A stretch of DNA of 64,000 nucleotides from NCBI RefSeq assembly GCF_000224085.1, contig NC_015945.1, positions 3,092,501 to 3,156,500 on the forward strand, given 5' to 3'. This DNA comes from Allomuricauda ruestringensis DSM 13258 (lineage in GTDB: Bacteria; Bacteroidota; Bacteroidia; Flavobacteriales; Flavobacteriaceae). Shown piece by piece: positions 44,180 through 51,850 of this stretch. Under the pieces are notes generated by a model that was given only the letters and a program-made list of their open reading frames with translations, was not told where the DNA came from and did not search any database. The position numbers were made by a program, and so were the translations under genes. How positions within the stretch are numbered: the first letter of the stretch is position 1; every line of letters begins with the position of its first letter.

Positions 44180-45676
44180 ATGTTATCGGAGGTAATCTCG
44201 GAAGGCATCCTTGTTGTCGATGAACAACAAATGATTACTGCCAGCAACACTACCACCGATAAAATGTTCGGTTATCCCGAGGGTGAACTTATTGGCAAAC
44301 CATTGCAATTATTGCTTCCGGATAAATTAGGGGATCACCATACGGGATTGGTCAATAATTTTATGACAGAGGGCAAGGCCAGACAGATGGGAAAAGGCAA
44401 GGATTTGGTGGGCAAGCGCAAGGATGGCACTGAATTTCCTTTGGAGATAAGCCTAAACCCGTTCAAATTACGCCAACGCAAATATGTTTTGGCCCTGATT
44501 ATGGATATTTCTGAGCAAAAGAAAGCTAAAGAGGCGATGGACCATTGGTTCCGAATCTTTGATGAGTCCCTTAACGAAATTTATGTTTTTGATGCAGAAT
44601 CGTTTGTTTTTATCAATGTAAACCGAGGCGCCCAACACAATTTGGGATATAGTATGGAAGAGTTGGGCCAGATGTCGGTAATGGACATTAAACCAGCACT
44701 TACCGAAGAGGTATTTCGTAGGCTGGTATCCCCTTTACTATCAAAAAGAAAAGAAAAAGTAATTTTTGAAACAATCCATAAACGAAAAGATGGTTCCACT
44801 TACCCTGTTGAGGTGCACCTGCAATTATCATTGTTGGGCAAGCAACAGGTATGCGTAGCCATTGTGCTGGATATTACCGAAAGAAAAAACTATACCCAAC
44901 AACTGGAAAACAAGGTAGAGGAGCGAACACAACAGTTGAAGCAGGCGCTCCAAGCAGAGAAAAAACTGAATGAGCTGAAAACGAAGTTTCTTTCTTTGGT
45001 CTCGCATGAGTTTAAAACTCCGCTCAGCAGTATTCTTACTTCTACCTCGCTCTTGTCCAAATATATAGAATCCGAACAGCAGGACAAAAGGGACAAGCAC
45101 ATTGGTACCATCAAATCCAAGGTAAAGTATTTGGACAATATTCTTACGGACTTTTTGTCCATAGAACGTTTGGACCTTGGAAAGGTCAACTATTCCATGT
45201 CCCCTTTCCCTTTGAGTAAATTGATCAATGAAGTGGTTTACGATTCCAATATGCTCCTAAAAGAAGGACAGCGAATTCAATATCCCGAGAACATTGATGG
45301 GATTGAAGTGGAATTTGACGAAAAAATCTTGGGATTGGCCCTTTCCAACCTTGTGCACAATGCCATAAAATATTCACCGGAAGATTCGACTATCGAGCTT
45401 GTGGTATCAAAAGAAAATGGACACCTTCATATTGATATTGTCGATCAAGGTTTGGGAATACCTTTGGAAGACCAACCCTTTATCTTTGATAGATACTATA
45501 GGGCCAGCAATGTGCTCACCGTGCAAGGGACCGGCATAGGCCTTAATATTGTAAGGCAGCACCTGCACAACCTCAATGCCAATGTAACGTTTAAAAGCGA
45601 ATTGGGCAGAGGATCCACATTTACACTGTACATACCCATAAATAACAAGGAAAATGAAAAAAATATTACTGGTTGA
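44180..45676 (+). CDS. Soluble PAS-PAS sensor histidine kinase with FixL-like first PAS domain
   Basis: 498 residues from ATG 44180, no membrane segment. PAS1 (~1-115) contains LLPDKLGDHHTGLV, where H54 lines up with the proximal haem histidine of FixL, and GKRKDGTEFPLEISL; the distal FixL Arg position is Lys (GKGKDLVGK). PAS2 spans ~120-235, then a coiled coil, HisKA with H276 in LVSHEFKTPLSSI, and a HATPase domain (NLVHNAIKYSPE, GQGTGIGLNIV as GTGIGLNIV). It overlaps the response-regulator gene by 23 bases, so the two form a two-component pair. An O2, NO or redox signal is inferred, not shown. Confidence 0.9.
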   Translation: MLSEVISEGILVVDEQQMITASNTTTDKMFGYPEGELIGKPLQLLLPDKLGDHHTGLVNNFMTEGKARQMGKGKDLVGKRKDGTEFPLEISLNPFKLRQRKYVLALIMDISEQKKAKEAMDHWFRIFDESLNEIYVFDAESFVFINVNRGAQHNLGYSMEELGQMSVMDIKPALTEEVFRRLVSPLLSKRKEKVIFETIHKRKDGSTYPVEVHLQLSLLGKQQVCVAIVLDITERKNYTQQLENKVEERTQQLKQALQAEKKLNELKTKFLSLVSHEFKTPLSSILTSTSLLSKYIESEQQDKRDKHIGTIKSKVKYLDNILTDFLSIERLDLGKVNYSMSPFPLSKLINEVVYDSNMLLKEGQRIQYPENIDGIEVEFDEKILGLALSNLVHNAIKYSPEDSTIELVVSKENGHLHIDIVDQGLGIPLEDQPFIFDRYYRASNVLTVQGTGIGLNIVRQHLHNLNANVTFKSELGRGSTFTLYIPINNKENEKNITG

Positions 45677-46703
45677 GGATGACACCTCGCTACGGGAAAA
45701 TGTAGCTGAACTGTTGGAATTGTCCGGTTTTAATGTATGTTCGGCATCAAATGGAAAAATAGCAGTGGATAAGGCTATTAAAGAACAACCGGATTTGGTT
45801 TTATGTGATATTATGATGCCGGAGATGGACGGTTATGAAGTATTGGAACAACTTTCATCAATTGAGACTACCCGTTACATCCCCTTCATCTTTGTCTCTG
45901 CAAAAACGGAGAAGCAAGATGTTAGAAGGGGTATGAACCTTGGAGCTGATGATTATTTGACCAAACCTTTTGAAGAGGAAGAACTTTTGTCGGCCATTCA
46001 ATGCCGGTTGGAAAAAGCCAAAGAAATGGGAGTCGCTCTAGCGGAATACCCAAAAACAACATCACAGGAACAGGAAATTAGATCATTGAACGAACTGAAG
46101 AACTTTTTTGATGATCATGGTCAACTTTTTTCTTTTAAAAAAGATGAAACCATTTATTCAAAAGGGGATCACTCCAATATGGTGTATCTGATCTTAAAAG
46201 GGGTCGTAAAAAGTTGTGGATTGGACGAAGAGGGAAAAGAACTGATTACATCGGTGTACTCCGAAGACGATTTTTTAGGATTCACCTCTTTGACGGATCA
46301 CTTGCCATATCAGGAGTACGCATCGGCAATGGAAGAAGTGGAATTGGCCGGAATATCCAAAGAAAAGGTAAAGGGCATTTTGGAAGACAACAAAAGTGTT
46401 TCCCTAGAGCTTATGGATGTCATAACCGGGGATTTGGCAAACATTAAAAACCAGTTGTTGCAAATGGCCTATAGTTCCGTAAGAAAAAAAACGGCCCAGA
46501 CCCTTTTAATGTTTAGCAGGGCCATTAATAAAGATAAGCTGGAACCTTTAAAAATATCCCGAAGCGACCTGGCCGGGGTGGCCGGTATTGCAACGGAAAG
46601 CCTCATCAGAACCTTATCGGATTTTAAACACGAAGGCCTTATCACCATAGAAAACAGAAACATTATGGTGCTGGATAAAGAAGCATTGCAGAACGTGAAT
46701 TAA
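45654..46703 (+). CDS. Response regulator with CRP/FNR-type output (REC - cNMP-like - HTH_Crp)
   Basis: 349 residues. Receiver domain 1-120: acidic pocket E8-D9-D10, phospho-acceptor D52 in VLCDIMMPEMDG, K104 in YLTKPF. A cyclic-nucleotide-binding-like beta roll follows (~145-260, KKDETIYSKGDHSNMVYLI), then a CRP-type helix-turn-helix (~275-349). Its recognition helix ATESLIRTLSDFKHEG has the E-x3-R pair that reads TGA half-sites in CRP and FNR. No Cys cluster, so the signal comes from phosphorylation. This is the prime candidate reader of the eight TGAY-N4-RTCA boxes around it. The domain combination is unusual. Confidence 0.93.
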   Translation: MKKILLVEDDTSLRENVAELLELSGFNVCSASNGKIAVDKAIKEQPDLVLCDIMMPEMDGYEVLEQLSSIETTRYIPFIFVSAKTEKQDVRRGMNLGADDYLTKPFEEEELLSAIQCRLEKAKEMGVALAEYPKTTSQEQEIRSLNELKNFFDDHGQLFSFKKDETIYSKGDHSNMVYLILKGVVKSCGLDEEGKELITSVYSEDDFLGFTSLTDHLPYQEYASAMEEVELAGISKEKVKGILEDNKSVSLELMDVITGDLANIKNQLLQMAYSSVRKKTAQTLLMFSRAINKDKLEPLKISRSDLAGVAGIATESLIRTLSDFKHEGLITIENRNIMVLDKEALQNVN

Positions 46704-46708
46704 AAAAT

Positions 46709-46792
46709 ATGTGTCATAAATAGCTTAAGTGATATTTATCATTCCTTTTTTTTCTACGAATGATAAACTTGTACCCATAATTTATGACACAT
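46709..46792. repeat. Perfect 13-bp inverted repeat enclosing the usp2 promoter and its start codon
   Basis: ATGTGTCATAAAT (46709-46721) is the exact reverse complement of ATTTATGACACAT (46780-46792). The second arm covers the ribosome-binding region and the first two bases of the usp2 ATG (46791). Read-through RNA from the response-regulator gene could pair both arms and hide the start; RNA begun at the local promoter (~46777) would lack the first arm. Confidence 0.75.
46729..46771 (+). promoter_or_regulatory. usp2 promoter with FNR/CRP-like box
   Basis: GTGAT-ATTT-ATCAT (46729-46742), 21 bases, then TAAACTTG (46764-46771), one mismatch from TAnnTTTG. The box centre is about 41 bases before the predicted start at ~46777, and the ATG follows some 14 bases later. 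Confidence 0.7.
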
Positions 46793-47627
46793 GAAAAATG
46801 TTCTTGTTCCGACAGATTTTTCCGAGAACTCCATTCAGGCATTAAAGTATGCTCAGGTACTGTTCAGTTCCATGGAATGCAATTTTTATTTGCTTTATGT
46901 CGGCACGCTGTTGGATACAAAAATAGATGCCGAGTCCTTTCAAGAATCAGATGGGGCGCCCACAGAAAACACAAAGAAAAAATTATTGGACTTGGTTAAG
47001 GAATGCAGGAAGCATAGCACCGAGGCAAACCACTTTTTTTTTGCATTGCATGAGTACGGTTTTTTTACTTCTACCATTAAAAAACACATAGCGGAGCAAA
47101 ACATTGACCTGATTGTAATGGGAACCAAGGGAGCTTCGGGAATTAAAGAGAAAATACTGGGAAGCAATGCTGGTGATGTTATTACCAAAGTGCAATGCAA
47201 TACCCTTATTGTACCTGTGCAAGTTAAACTGTCCAAACCCAGGGAAATAGCTTTTCCCACAGATTTCAATATTTTTTATTCCCTACGTATTTTACACCCA
47301 ATGGAAGAAATGGTGGAACTGGGAAAATCCAAGCTTAGGGTTATGAATGCCCTAAAGGAAGGAGACAGTCTAAACAAAGAGCAGGAAAAGAACAAGGAGC
47401 ACCTTTTGGATTTTCTGGAGGATACATTTCCTGGAGCACACAGTTTACATACCATAACAAACCAAAAGGTTAAATCGGCCATACAGTGTTTTATGGAGAG
47501 CCGCGAGATCGACATGATCGTAATGGTGGCCAAAAACCTAAACTTTATCCAACAAATCCTCTTTGATTCCATTGTGGAGCAAATAAGTTTCCATACAAAA
47601 GTTCCATTCTTCGTAATTCACGAATAA
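46791..47627 (+). CDS. Tandem universal stress protein (usp2)
   Basis: 278 residues, two UspA domains. Domain 1 opens MKNVLVPTDFSENSIQAL and has an intact ATP motif (GTKGASGIKEKILGS). Domain 2 lacks it: where G-x2-G-x9-G-S is expected one finds VAKNLNFIQQILFDS, ending FHTKVPFFVIHE. So only the first half should bind nucleotide. It follows the response regulator by 87 bases and has its own FNR-like promoter. The 13-bp inverted repeat at its start codon is described separately. Confidence 0.9.
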   Translation: MKNVLVPTDFSENSIQALKYAQVLFSSMECNFYLLYVGTLLDTKIDAESFQESDGAPTENTKKKLLDLVKECRKHSTEANHFFFALHEYGFFTSTIKKHIAEQNIDLIVMGTKGASGIKEKILGSNAGDVITKVQCNTLIVPVQVKLSKPREIAFPTDFNIFYSLRILHPMEEMVELGKSKLRVMNALKEGDSLNKEQEKNKEHLLDFLEDTFPGAHSLHTITNQKVKSAIQCFMESREIDMIVMVAKNLNFIQQILFDSIVEQISFHTKVPFFVIHE

Positions 47628-47705
47628 GCTTTGTTTTCAACTGTTTATGAATTCCTTGGGAAGATATAAGACCTATTTTTTATAGCTTTAAAATAGTTTG
47701 GGTAT

Positions 47706-47749
47706 GTGATGTAAATCATAGTATTTGACCAACGCCATAAGTAGCTTTG
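47706..47749 (+). promoter_or_regulatory. usp3 promoter with FNR/CRP-like box
   Basis: GTGAT-GTAA-ATCAT (47706-47719), exactly 22 bases, then TAGCTTTG (47742-47749), a perfect TAnnTTTG. It is the cleanest plus-strand member of the set. Predicted start near 47755, ATG at 47782. Confidence 0.75.
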
Positions 47750-47781
47750 TTAACAGTAGTAGGTTTTTAAATAATGGAATT

Positions 47782-48624
47782 ATGATCAAAATAGTATTGC
47801 CCACCGATTTTTCCGAAAATGCATTCCATGCCATTTCCTATGCGGTAAAATTATTGGAGAATTCCACCTGCATGTTTTATCTGGTACATGCATATACCCC
47901 GGCCATTTATAGGATTGATTATACATTGGGAAGTCCTGGACAATTGGGTTTACCCGATGATGAAAGATATCGAGCGGAGGAAGCCTTGGAAAACACCAAA
48001 GAGAAAATTCAGGCCCAGTTCAATGTATCAAAACATACCCTTGTTGCCCATGCGGCCTTTAATTCGTTGACAGACGAGATTGCATCTATATCCCAAAAGG
48101 AAAATATAGATTTTATTGTGATGGGAACACAAGGAGCAACTGGTGCCAAGGAAATTCTTTTTGGTTCCAACACGGTACATGTAATCCAAAAATCGGACAT
48201 TCCAATTTTGGCCGTTCCTTCTGGTTTTGAATATGAGCCCCCACGTAATATTTTGTTCCCCACCGACTATGAAGTGGATTATAAAAAAGCCAATCTGGAT
48301 TTTCTGCTCAAATTTTCAAGACTATGGCACTCCAAACTACACATAATGCATGTAACCGCTCCAGAAGGGCTTAATATTGATCAAACTGACCACAAAACCT
48401 ATCTGCAAGGTAAATTACTGGAACATAACCATAAGTTTTACGATTTACCGGACCAAGAATTAATCGAGGCCATTAATGGGTTTCAACAAGAAACCCCGGT
48501 GGAAATGCTCGCTATGGTAAAGAACAAACATTCGTTCTTGGAACGTCTCTTTGTAGAACCAATAATCAGAAATATAGGTTTCCATAGCAAGGTTCCTTTT
48601 TTAGTACTTCCCATCAACCCATAA
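47782..48624 (+). CDS. Tandem universal stress protein (usp3)
   Basis: 280 residues from ATG 47782 (MIKIVLPTDFSENAFHAI); a non-ATG start 57 bases earlier would lie within the promoter. First UspA domain with full nucleotide motif (GTQGATGAKEILFGS). The second domain is degenerate (VKNKHSFLERLFVEP) and ends FHSKVPFLVLPI, closely like usp2. Probably cotranscribed with usp4, which begins 9 bases after its stop. Confidence 0.9.
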   Translation: MIKIVLPTDFSENAFHAISYAVKLLENSTCMFYLVHAYTPAIYRIDYTLGSPGQLGLPDDERYRAEEALENTKEKIQAQFNVSKHTLVAHAAFNSLTDEIASISQKENIDFIVMGTQGATGAKEILFGSNTVHVIQKSDIPILAVPSGFEYEPPRNILFPTDYEVDYKKANLDFLLKFSRLWHSKLHIMHVTAPEGLNIDQTDHKTYLQGKLLEHNHKFYDLPDQELIEAINGFQQETPVEMLAMVKNKHSFLERLFVEPIIRNIGFHSKVPFLVLPINP

Positions 48625-48633
48625 GCAAAAGTC

Positions 48634-49443
48634 ATGTTACAGATTTTAGTGTCCACCGATTTTTCCAACAACTCCTATAATGCATTGTATTATGCAGCTC
48701 GGTTGTTCATGAACAAGGAATGCATATTTCATATTGTAAATGTGTGTAGTACTGAGAATAATCCAGATATGGAAAAAGCTAAATTGGATTCAAGCCAAGG
48801 ATTGGACGCCTTGGTACACCGTTTGGTCCGAGATGTGGGAGAGAACAAAAAACACAGCTTTAAAAAAGTTTCCCTTTGCTCCGATATGACCAAGGGAGTT
48901 GCTGAATATGCCAAAGCGAACAAGGCGGACCTTACCGTAATCGGAAATAAGGGACAAGAAGAGATAAAACATATATTGTTCGGAAACAATGCCATGCAAC
49001 TGGTAAGGGAGATAACCAGTTGCCCTGTGTTGATCGTTCCTTTGGAGATTGATTTTAAAAAAGTCGATAAAATCGCATTTACATCCAATTATGCGAGACC
49101 AATTGCGGAAAAGAACATCAAAGCACTCCAATTTTTTAGTGGTTTAACAAATAGTGCAATTGTCCCCATGGTGATTGAGGAAAATAAAGATGATCGGACG
49201 GCCAAGAAAAATAAGACCGATTTTCTCAGGGCCATTTCCGAAAACAGTTCCAAAGAGGTTGCTTTACCCGTATTTGATGGCAAGGTGAACACCATTTTGG
49301 AATTTGTGGACCTCTGGAGTATAGATATGCTCTGCATGGTGTATTATCCGCATCATTTCTTCTTGGAGTTTATAGGAAAGGGCATTATAAAAGAGCTTAA
49401 TACAAAATTGAAGGTACCCTTTTTGATTCTGCCGAACAGTTGA
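48634..49443 (+). CDS. Tandem universal stress protein (usp4)
   Basis: 269 residues. Domain 1 opens MLQILVSTDFSNNSYNAL, with a weakened nucleotide motif (GNKGQEEIKHILFGN, last Ser replaced by Asn). Domain 2 has no motif and ends TKLKVPFLILPNS. The most divergent of the five. It has no promoter box of its own and starts 9 bases after usp3, so it is translated from the usp3 transcript. Confidence 0.88.
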   Translation: MLQILVSTDFSNNSYNALYYAARLFMNKECIFHIVNVCSTENNPDMEKAKLDSSQGLDALVHRLVRDVGENKKHSFKKVSLCSDMTKGVAEYAKANKADLTVIGNKGQEEIKHILFGNNAMQLVREITSCPVLIVPLEIDFKKVDKIAFTSNYARPIAEKNIKALQFFSGLTNSAIVPMVIEENKDDRTAKKNKTDFLRAISENSSKEVALPVFDGKVNTILEFVDLWSIDMLCMVYYPHHFFLEFIGKGIIKELNTKLKVPFLILPNS

Positions 49444-49483
49444 CCAAAATCATGGTATAACATTTTGATGTACTGTAATTTTC
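49440..49483 (+). promoter_or_regulatory. usp5 promoter with FNR/CRP-like box
   Basis: TTGAC-CAAA-ATCAT (49440-49453, overlapping the usp4 stop codon), exactly 22 bases, then TAATTTTC (49476-49483), one mismatch from TAnnTTTG. Predicted start near 49489, ATG 49502. Confidence 0.65.
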
Positions 49484-49501
49484 GCTAAAACAAAAACCAT
49501 C

Positions 49502-50353
49502 ATGAACAAGAGAGTTTTGTTGCCTACGGACTATTCCAAAAATGCATTGAATGCCATTAGGTACGCCTTGGAGCTATACAGTAATGTGCGATGTGATTTT
49601 TATATACTCAATGCCTTTCATATTTCAGGATATACTTTGGACAGTATGAGGGTTCCCGAAATAGGGGAACCTTATTATGAAGCGGCAAAAGAAGAATCTG
49701 AAGAAGGCATGGAACGATTGATGCAAATCATAAAACTTCATCCTCAAAATGATAAGCACCAATTCCATACCATTACAACCTTCAACAGTTTAAGCGAGGC
49801 CATTAAAATTGTAATCGACAAAAAGGACATCGATATTATTGTAATGGGCACCAAAGGAATTACCGAATCCAAAGCCCGCATATTTGGCACCAATACCGTA
49901 AATGTGATGGAACAGATACAAGAATGTCCCATTATTGCGGTACCCAACGACTATATGTTCCAAATACCAAGGGAGGTTGTTTTTCCCACGGATTATAAAA
50001 CCCCTTTTAAGAGAAAGGAAATAGGGGATTTAATAGAGATAGCCAAATTGCACGATGCAAAGATCAACGTGGTGCACATAGATAAGGACAAGGATGGAAA
50101 ACTCAGCCGAAAAGAAGAGATGAACAAGGAACTGCTGCAAGAAATTTTACAAGGCACAGATTATGAAATGCATTTTCTGCCCGCCGATAAGATCAGTGAT
50201 GGCATCAACAAGTTTATAGAAGAGAACAATTGCGACATGGTGGCCTTTTTGAACAGAAAACATTTGTTCTTCGGGAGTGTCCTTTCAAATCCCTTGGTAA
50301 AAAAGATAGGGTTTGACCCCCAAGTGCCCATTTTGGAACTGAACGATAATTAA
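49502..50353 (+). CDS. Tandem universal stress protein (usp5)
   Basis: 283 residues. Domain 1 opens MNKRVLLPTDYSKNALNAI and has an intact nucleotide motif (GTKGITESKARIFGT). Domain 2 starts IPREVVFPTDYKTPFK and is degenerate (LNRKHLFFGSVLSNP), ending FDPQVPILELND. The gene after it starts 13 bases past the stop and is likely cotranscribed. Confidence 0.9.
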   Translation: MNKRVLLPTDYSKNALNAIRYALELYSNVRCDFYILNAFHISGYTLDSMRVPEIGEPYYEAAKEESEEGMERLMQIIKLHPQNDKHQFHTITTFNSLSEAIKIVIDKKDIDIIVMGTKGITESKARIFGTNTVNVMEQIQECPIIAVPNDYMFQIPREVVFPTDYKTPFKRKEIGDLIEIAKLHDAKINVVHIDKDKDGKLSRKEEMNKELLQEILQGTDYEMHFLPADKISDGINKFIEENNCDMVAFLNRKHLFFGSVLSNPLVKKIGFDPQVPILELNDN

Positions 50354-50366
50354 TAAAGATGAGATT

Positions 50367-50795
50367 ATGAAGCAAGTAGGAATATGGTTGGACAAACTAG
50401 AAGCCAACGGAGTAATATTGGACAATGGAAAGGAAAGTCTTTTTAACATTCCTTCGGAACTGGAGTTTTTTAACCCCAAGGGAGGGTCACGGTCCAAAAC
50501 CAGATGGGGCCCGCAAGATGTTATTCAGGATAGCAAATATCTTGAGCGGGAAAAACATCAGCTGAAAAATTATTTTGAAGAGATAGCCGAGCAGATTTCC
50601 GATGCGGACCAGATAGCCATTTTTGGACCGGCCGAAGCCCCGGAAAAATTTGTAGAGTCCCTAAAAGACAACCATCCAAAATTGGCCTCGAAGATAAAGA
50701 CCACCAAAACGGTGGATAGCATGACCAAGAACCAGTTCAAAGCATTGGTGAAACAATCTTTTGGAATGGATGACCGATATCCTGATGCCACTTAA
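50367..50795 (+). CDS. Small protein resembling the C-terminal part of bacterial eRF1/Host_attach-like proteins
   Basis: 142 residues. The opening KQVGIWLDKLEANGVILD resembles short beta strands at the start of many Bacteroidota homologues. The C-terminal half has an IAIFGPAEAPEKFVESLKD core followed by KTTKTVDSMTKNQFKALVKQ, a pattern like the third domain of archaeal-eukaryotic release-factor relatives (Pelota/eRF1-like, baeRF). I assign this only by pattern. It is cotranscribed with usp5; a ribosome or translation-related role during starvation is speculative. Confidence 0.6.
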   Translation: MKQVGIWLDKLEANGVILDNGKESLFNIPSELEFFNPKGGSRSKTRWGPQDVIQDSKYLEREKHQLKNYFEEIAEQISDADQIAIFGPAEAPEKFVESLKDNHPKLASKIKTTKTVDSMTKNQFKALVKQSFGMDDRYPDAT

Positions 50796-50808
50796 CTAAG
50801 TCATCAAT

Positions 50809-50852
50809 ATGATTTAGATCATTTCACAATAACCGACCAAACCTTACATTCA
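50809..50852 (+). promoter_or_regulatory. FNR/CRP-like box upstream of a coiled-coil protein gene
   Basis: ATGAT-TTAG-ATCAT (50809-50822), a perfect palindrome core, then 22 bases, then TACATTCA (50845-50852), two mismatches from TAnnTTTG. Box strong, -7 weak. ATG at 50880. Confidence 0.6.
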
Positions 50853-50879
50853 ATAGCAATTTAATAAAGTGCAATAACG

Positions 50880-51284
50880 ATGTTAAGGGAGAGACAAATA
50901 GAGATAATGCACGGAGAACTGCAAAATTGGAAATCTTATTTGCAGTTTATCGAAGGTGAAATGGCCTTTATCCAAGGGCTGTTGGATTCCTATGTATTTG
51001 AGCCATGTACTCCCAAACTCTTCGAGCGTCTGGAAACATTCAAAGAACATTTCAACACTTCCAAGAGGAAAAGAAAATCACTATCCGAAACCATTAAGAA
51101 ACATGAAAATGGACTTGGTGGCATTTTTGAATGTGTACGTGATGAATGTGATGACCACTACTACCAAAAGCACCAGAACCTCAATAAGAAAATAACAGAT
51201 TATATAAAAGCCTACATCAATCTTAAAAAGGAGGTTTATGATTATGCAGGATCAGTGCTCAAAAAAAAGAAACCATCATACTGA
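50880..51284 (+). CDS. Coiled-coil helical protein, paralogue A
   Basis: 134 residues, almost entirely helical and charged: NWKSYLQFIEGEMAFIQGLL, RKRKSLSETIKKHENG, then a Cys/His stretch CVRDECDDHYYQKH, then a Lys-rich C-terminus. I recognise no domain. Spacing of hydrophobic residues, the W-x3-L-x-F-x3-E-x2-F opening and the late H-x-N/D-L-x-K-x-I/E repeat in the protein at 51851-52297, which points to paralogy. Both flank hsp20 in the stress island. Confidence 0.65.
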   Translation: MLRERQIEIMHGELQNWKSYLQFIEGEMAFIQGLLDSYVFEPCTPKLFERLETFKEHFNTSKRKRKSLSETIKKHENGLGGIFECVRDECDDHYYQKHQNLNKKITDYIKAYINLKKEVYDYAGSVLKKKKPSY

Positions 51285-51361
51285 CTTGACCGTGTTTTGT
51301 AGCGTAAAATACAGTACTTGTCGGATTGTCAAATATTCATTAATCAGTAAATTAAATAGGT

Positions 51362-51802
51362 ATGTCACTTGTAAAATTGAACGGAAAGCGATTTCCATGG
51401 AATGAGAGATTGATTGATTTCTTCAATCGAGATGCATTTGTTGACGATGATTTTTTCAATTTGGAAAAAACCCATCCATCAATGAATGTTAAGGAACACA
51501 AAGATGATTTTGAAATTGAATTTGCCGCACCTGGATTCGAAAAAAAAGATTTCAAGATCACTATAAAAGATGATGTATTGGAAGTTTCTGCACAAAAAGA
51601 AAGGGAAGAGACCGAGGAAGAAGAAAACTTCACCAGAAAGGAATTCAACTACAATGCATTTACGAGAACATTGCAATTGCCCGCTTCTGTTGATCGGTCA
51701 AAAGAAGTAAAGGCAGTTTACAAAAACGGTATCCTTACGCTTAAAGTCCTTAAAATGGAAGAAGCCAAGGAAGAACAGAAAAAAGTAATAGAGGTAGTGT
51801 AA
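51362..51802 (+). CDS. Hsp20/alpha-crystallin small heat-shock protein
   Basis: 146-residue ATP-independent holdase. Alpha-crystallin domain at ~35-135: MNVKEHKDDFEIEFAAPGFE, FKITIKDDVLEVSAQKE, and the conserved A-x-x-x-N-G-I-L-T-L segment (AVYKNGILTLKVLK). A C-terminal I-E-V may serve as the I-x-I oligomer motif. It probably prevents aggregation during stress. No FNR-like box is seen in the 77 bases before it. A perfect hairpin follows the stop codon. Confidence 0.94.
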   Translation: MSLVKLNGKRFPWNERLIDFFNRDAFVDDDFFNLEKTHPSMNVKEHKDDFEIEFAAPGFEKKDFKITIKDDVLEVSAQKEREETEEEENFTRKEFNYNAFTRTLQLPASVDRSKEVKAVYKNGILTLKVLKMEEAKEEQKKVIEVV

Positions 51803-51812
51803 CCGGAGTTCG

Positions 51813-51836
51813 CGGCAGATGAACTTTCATCTGCCG
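51813..51836 (+). terminator. Intercistronic hairpin after hsp20
   Basis: CGGCAGATGA (51813-51822) pairs with TCATCTGCCG (51827-51836), a perfect 10-bp stem with a 4-base loop. No T tract follows, so it is more likely an RNA stabiliser or processing site than a true terminator. Confidence 0.65.
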
Positions 51837-51850
51837 TCCAAAGCATTAAA

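Noticed and set aside
48634..49443. An independent FNR-like promoter for usp4
   Set aside because: Only 9 bases separate it from usp3 and no box is found; cotranscription explains it.
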